From the NCBI GenBank assembly GCA_035535315.1, contig DATLQD010000179.1, positions 1-5,422 on the forward strand: 5,422 nt of DNA, given 5' to 3'. The notes beneath the pieces are model-generated. The model was given only the letters and a program-made list of their open reading frames with translations, ran no database searches and was not told where the DNA came from. Shown piece after piece: positions 4,207 to 5,422 of the stretch; within the stretch, counting starts at the first letter, position 1, and every line of letters begins with the position of its first letter. The position numbers were made by a program, and so were the translations under genes. This stretch comes from DASQGA01 sp035535315. Its GTDB lineage: Bacteria > Actinomycetota > Thermoleophilia > Gaiellales > Gaiellaceae.

Positions 4207-5422
4207 TGCCCACCGTTTTCGAGAAGACAGTCCTCCCGAACGGCCTCCGCGCCGTCACCGCGCCGATGCCACAGGCGAAGTCCGTTGCGTGCTTCGTGAT
4301 GCTCGCCGCTGGCTCGCGCTACGAGACGCGCGAGACGAACGGCATCGCGCACTTCGCAGAGCACATGTTCTTCAAGGGCACCGAGCGGCGGCCGACCGCC
4401 AGGGACATCGCAGGCGAGATCGACTCGATCGGCGGTGAGTTCAACGCCTTCACCGGCAAGGAGTACACGGGCTACTACGTGAAGTGCGCGGCCGAGCACC
4501 GCGACACGGCCCTCGACGTGCTGGTGGACATGCTGCGGAACTCCAAGTTCGACCCGGAGGAGATCGAGCGCGAGAAGGGCGTCATCGTCGAGGAGATGAA
4601 CATGTACTACGACACGCCTCGGGACTACCTCGAGGGTGTGTACGACGAGCTCCTCTACGCCGACACGCCGCTGGGCTGGGACATCATCGGCAAGAAAGAG
4701 ACCGTGCGGTCAGCAGAGCGCGGGACCTTCCTCGACTACCTCGACCGTTGGTACCGGGCGCCGCGCATGGTCGCGGGTATCGCAGGCGCGGTGGGCGACG
4801 ACATCGTCCCCCGCCTCGAGGAGCTACTCGGCGACGTCCCCAACGGCGCGAAGGGCTCGCCCCCGCCGGTCGAGTGGAAGCAGGACCGGGCCCAGGTCAA
4901 GGTGCACACGAAGCAGTCCGACCAGGCACATATCAGGGTCGGGGTCCACAGCTACCCTATCAACCATCCGGACCGTTACGCCCTCGGCCTGCTTGCGACT
5001 GTGCTGGGGGGCGGCATGTCGTCACGGCTCTTCACGGAGGTGAGGGAGCGCCGCGGTCTCGCCTACTACGTCTACGGCTACAACATGGGGTACACCGACA
5101 CCGGCACGCTCTACGCACAGGGCGGCGTCGACATCAAGCGGATCGACGAGGCGGTGAAGACGATCGTGGCCGAGTTCGGGCGGATCGCCGCAGAGCCTGT
5201 GGAGGGGGACGAGCTCGAGAAGGCGAGGAACTTCGCCAAGGGACGACTCGTGCTCTCGCTCGAGGACCCGAAGGGAACGATCATGTTCGGGCTCCGGAGC
5301 GAAGTGCTCGAGGGCACGCTCCGCGAGCCTGACGACGTGCTCGCCGGCTACGACGCCGTCACGATCGAGGACATCCAGCGGATCGCACAGGACATCGTCC
5401 GCGAGAACCGCCTGAACCTCGC
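4206..5422 (+). CDS. M16-family zinc metallopeptidase, 3' end cut by the window
   Basis: The frame opens at ATG 4206 and stays open to the window end: 405 complete codons plus two bases. Single-chain bacterial M16 proteins are about 410-430 residues, so little is missing. It has the inverted zinc motif HxxEH as HFAEH (49-53): H49 and H53 bind zinc and E52 is the catalytic base. The third ligand is E130 in VIVEEMNMYYD (126-136), at the classic 76-residue spacing. N-terminal features are TVLPNGLRAV (8-17) and AGSRYETRETNGIAHF (35-50). The C-terminal half has LGGGMSSRLFTEVRERRGLA (267-286) followed by YYVY (287-290), with the Arg/Tyr region that helps bind peptide in this family. It resembles the mitochondrial processing peptidase beta/YmxG/PepR branch. 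There is no signal peptide, so it is probably a cytoplasmic peptidase. It follows the thioesterase with a one-base stop/start overlap. Confidence 0.92.
   Translation, partial: MPTVFEKTVLPNGLRAVTAPMPQAKSVACFVMLAAGSRYETRETNGIAHFAEHMFFKGTERRPTARDIAGEIDSIGGEFNAFTGKEYTGYYVKCAAEHRDTALDVLVDMLRNSKFDPEEIEREKGVIVEEMNMYYDTPRDYLEGVYDELLYADTPLGWDIIGKKETVRSAERGTFLDYLDRWYRAPRMVAGIAGAVGDDIVPRLEELLGDVPNGAKGSPPPVEWKQDRAQVKVHTKQSDQAHIRVGVHSYPINHPDRYALGLLATVLGGGMSSRLFTEVRERRGLAYYVYGYNMGYTDTGTLYAQGGVDIKRIDEAVKTIVAEFGRIAAEPVEGDELEKARNFAKGRLVLSLEDPKGTIMFGLRSEVLEGTLREPDDVLAGYDAVTIEDIQRIAQDIVRENRLNL

Noticed and set aside
4484..5332. 282-codon open frame inside the M16 gene in another frame
   Set aside because: Translation is Arg/Gly/Ala-rich low complexity; the frame from 4206 carries the complete M16 motifs and stays open to the window end.
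1..5422. Mobile element, defence system, CRISPR array or biosynthetic cluster
   Set aside because: No transposase, integrase, nuclease, toxin-antitoxin pair, direct-repeat array or multi-enzyme set is present; most genes belong to common families with uniform codon use.

Overview
The window is high-GC bacterial chromosome (GC visibly near 70%, most codons ending in G or C). Its tightly packed genes, GTG starts, short divergent promoters with -10-like boxes right at start codons, and few Shine-Dalgarno sequences suggest an actinobacterial lineage, perhaps a Thermoleophilia-type soil or sediment organism. That placement is inference; there is no rRNA or other marker gene here.

Layout: (1) 29-1213, minus strand: a TIGR03032/DUF4915-type beta-propeller protein with an Ig-like C-terminal domain. 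(2) 1214-1251: a 38-bp divergent promoter. (3) 1252-2421, plus: a PLP-dependent fold-type I enzyme of the 'cysteine desulfurase-like' VC1184/TIGR01976 subfamily, without the canonical catalytic cysteine. (4) 2422-2557: a gap holding three consecutive inverted repeats. (5) 2558-2854, plus: a 98-residue protein I do not recognise, whose start codon lies inside the third hairpin. (6) 2858-3763, minus, converging on the small gene with a 3-bp gap: a GlmS-isomerase-like double-SIS protein without a glutaminase domain. (7) 3764-3780: a second very short divergent promoter region. (8) 3781-4206, plus: a hotdog (4HBT/YbgC-type) acyl-CoA thioesterase. (9) 4206 to the window end, plus: an M16 zinc peptidase overlapping the thioesterase stop by one base and cut by the window edge.

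The only clear operon is thioesterase plus M16 peptidase. The other genes look like separately transcribed units arranged divergently or convergently, and I see no single pathway linking them. No tRNA, rRNA, CRISPR array, insertion sequence or phage gene is visible. I did not find a convincing new multi-gene system. The most distinctive region is the hairpin cluster at 2442-2565 together with the orphan small gene it runs into.
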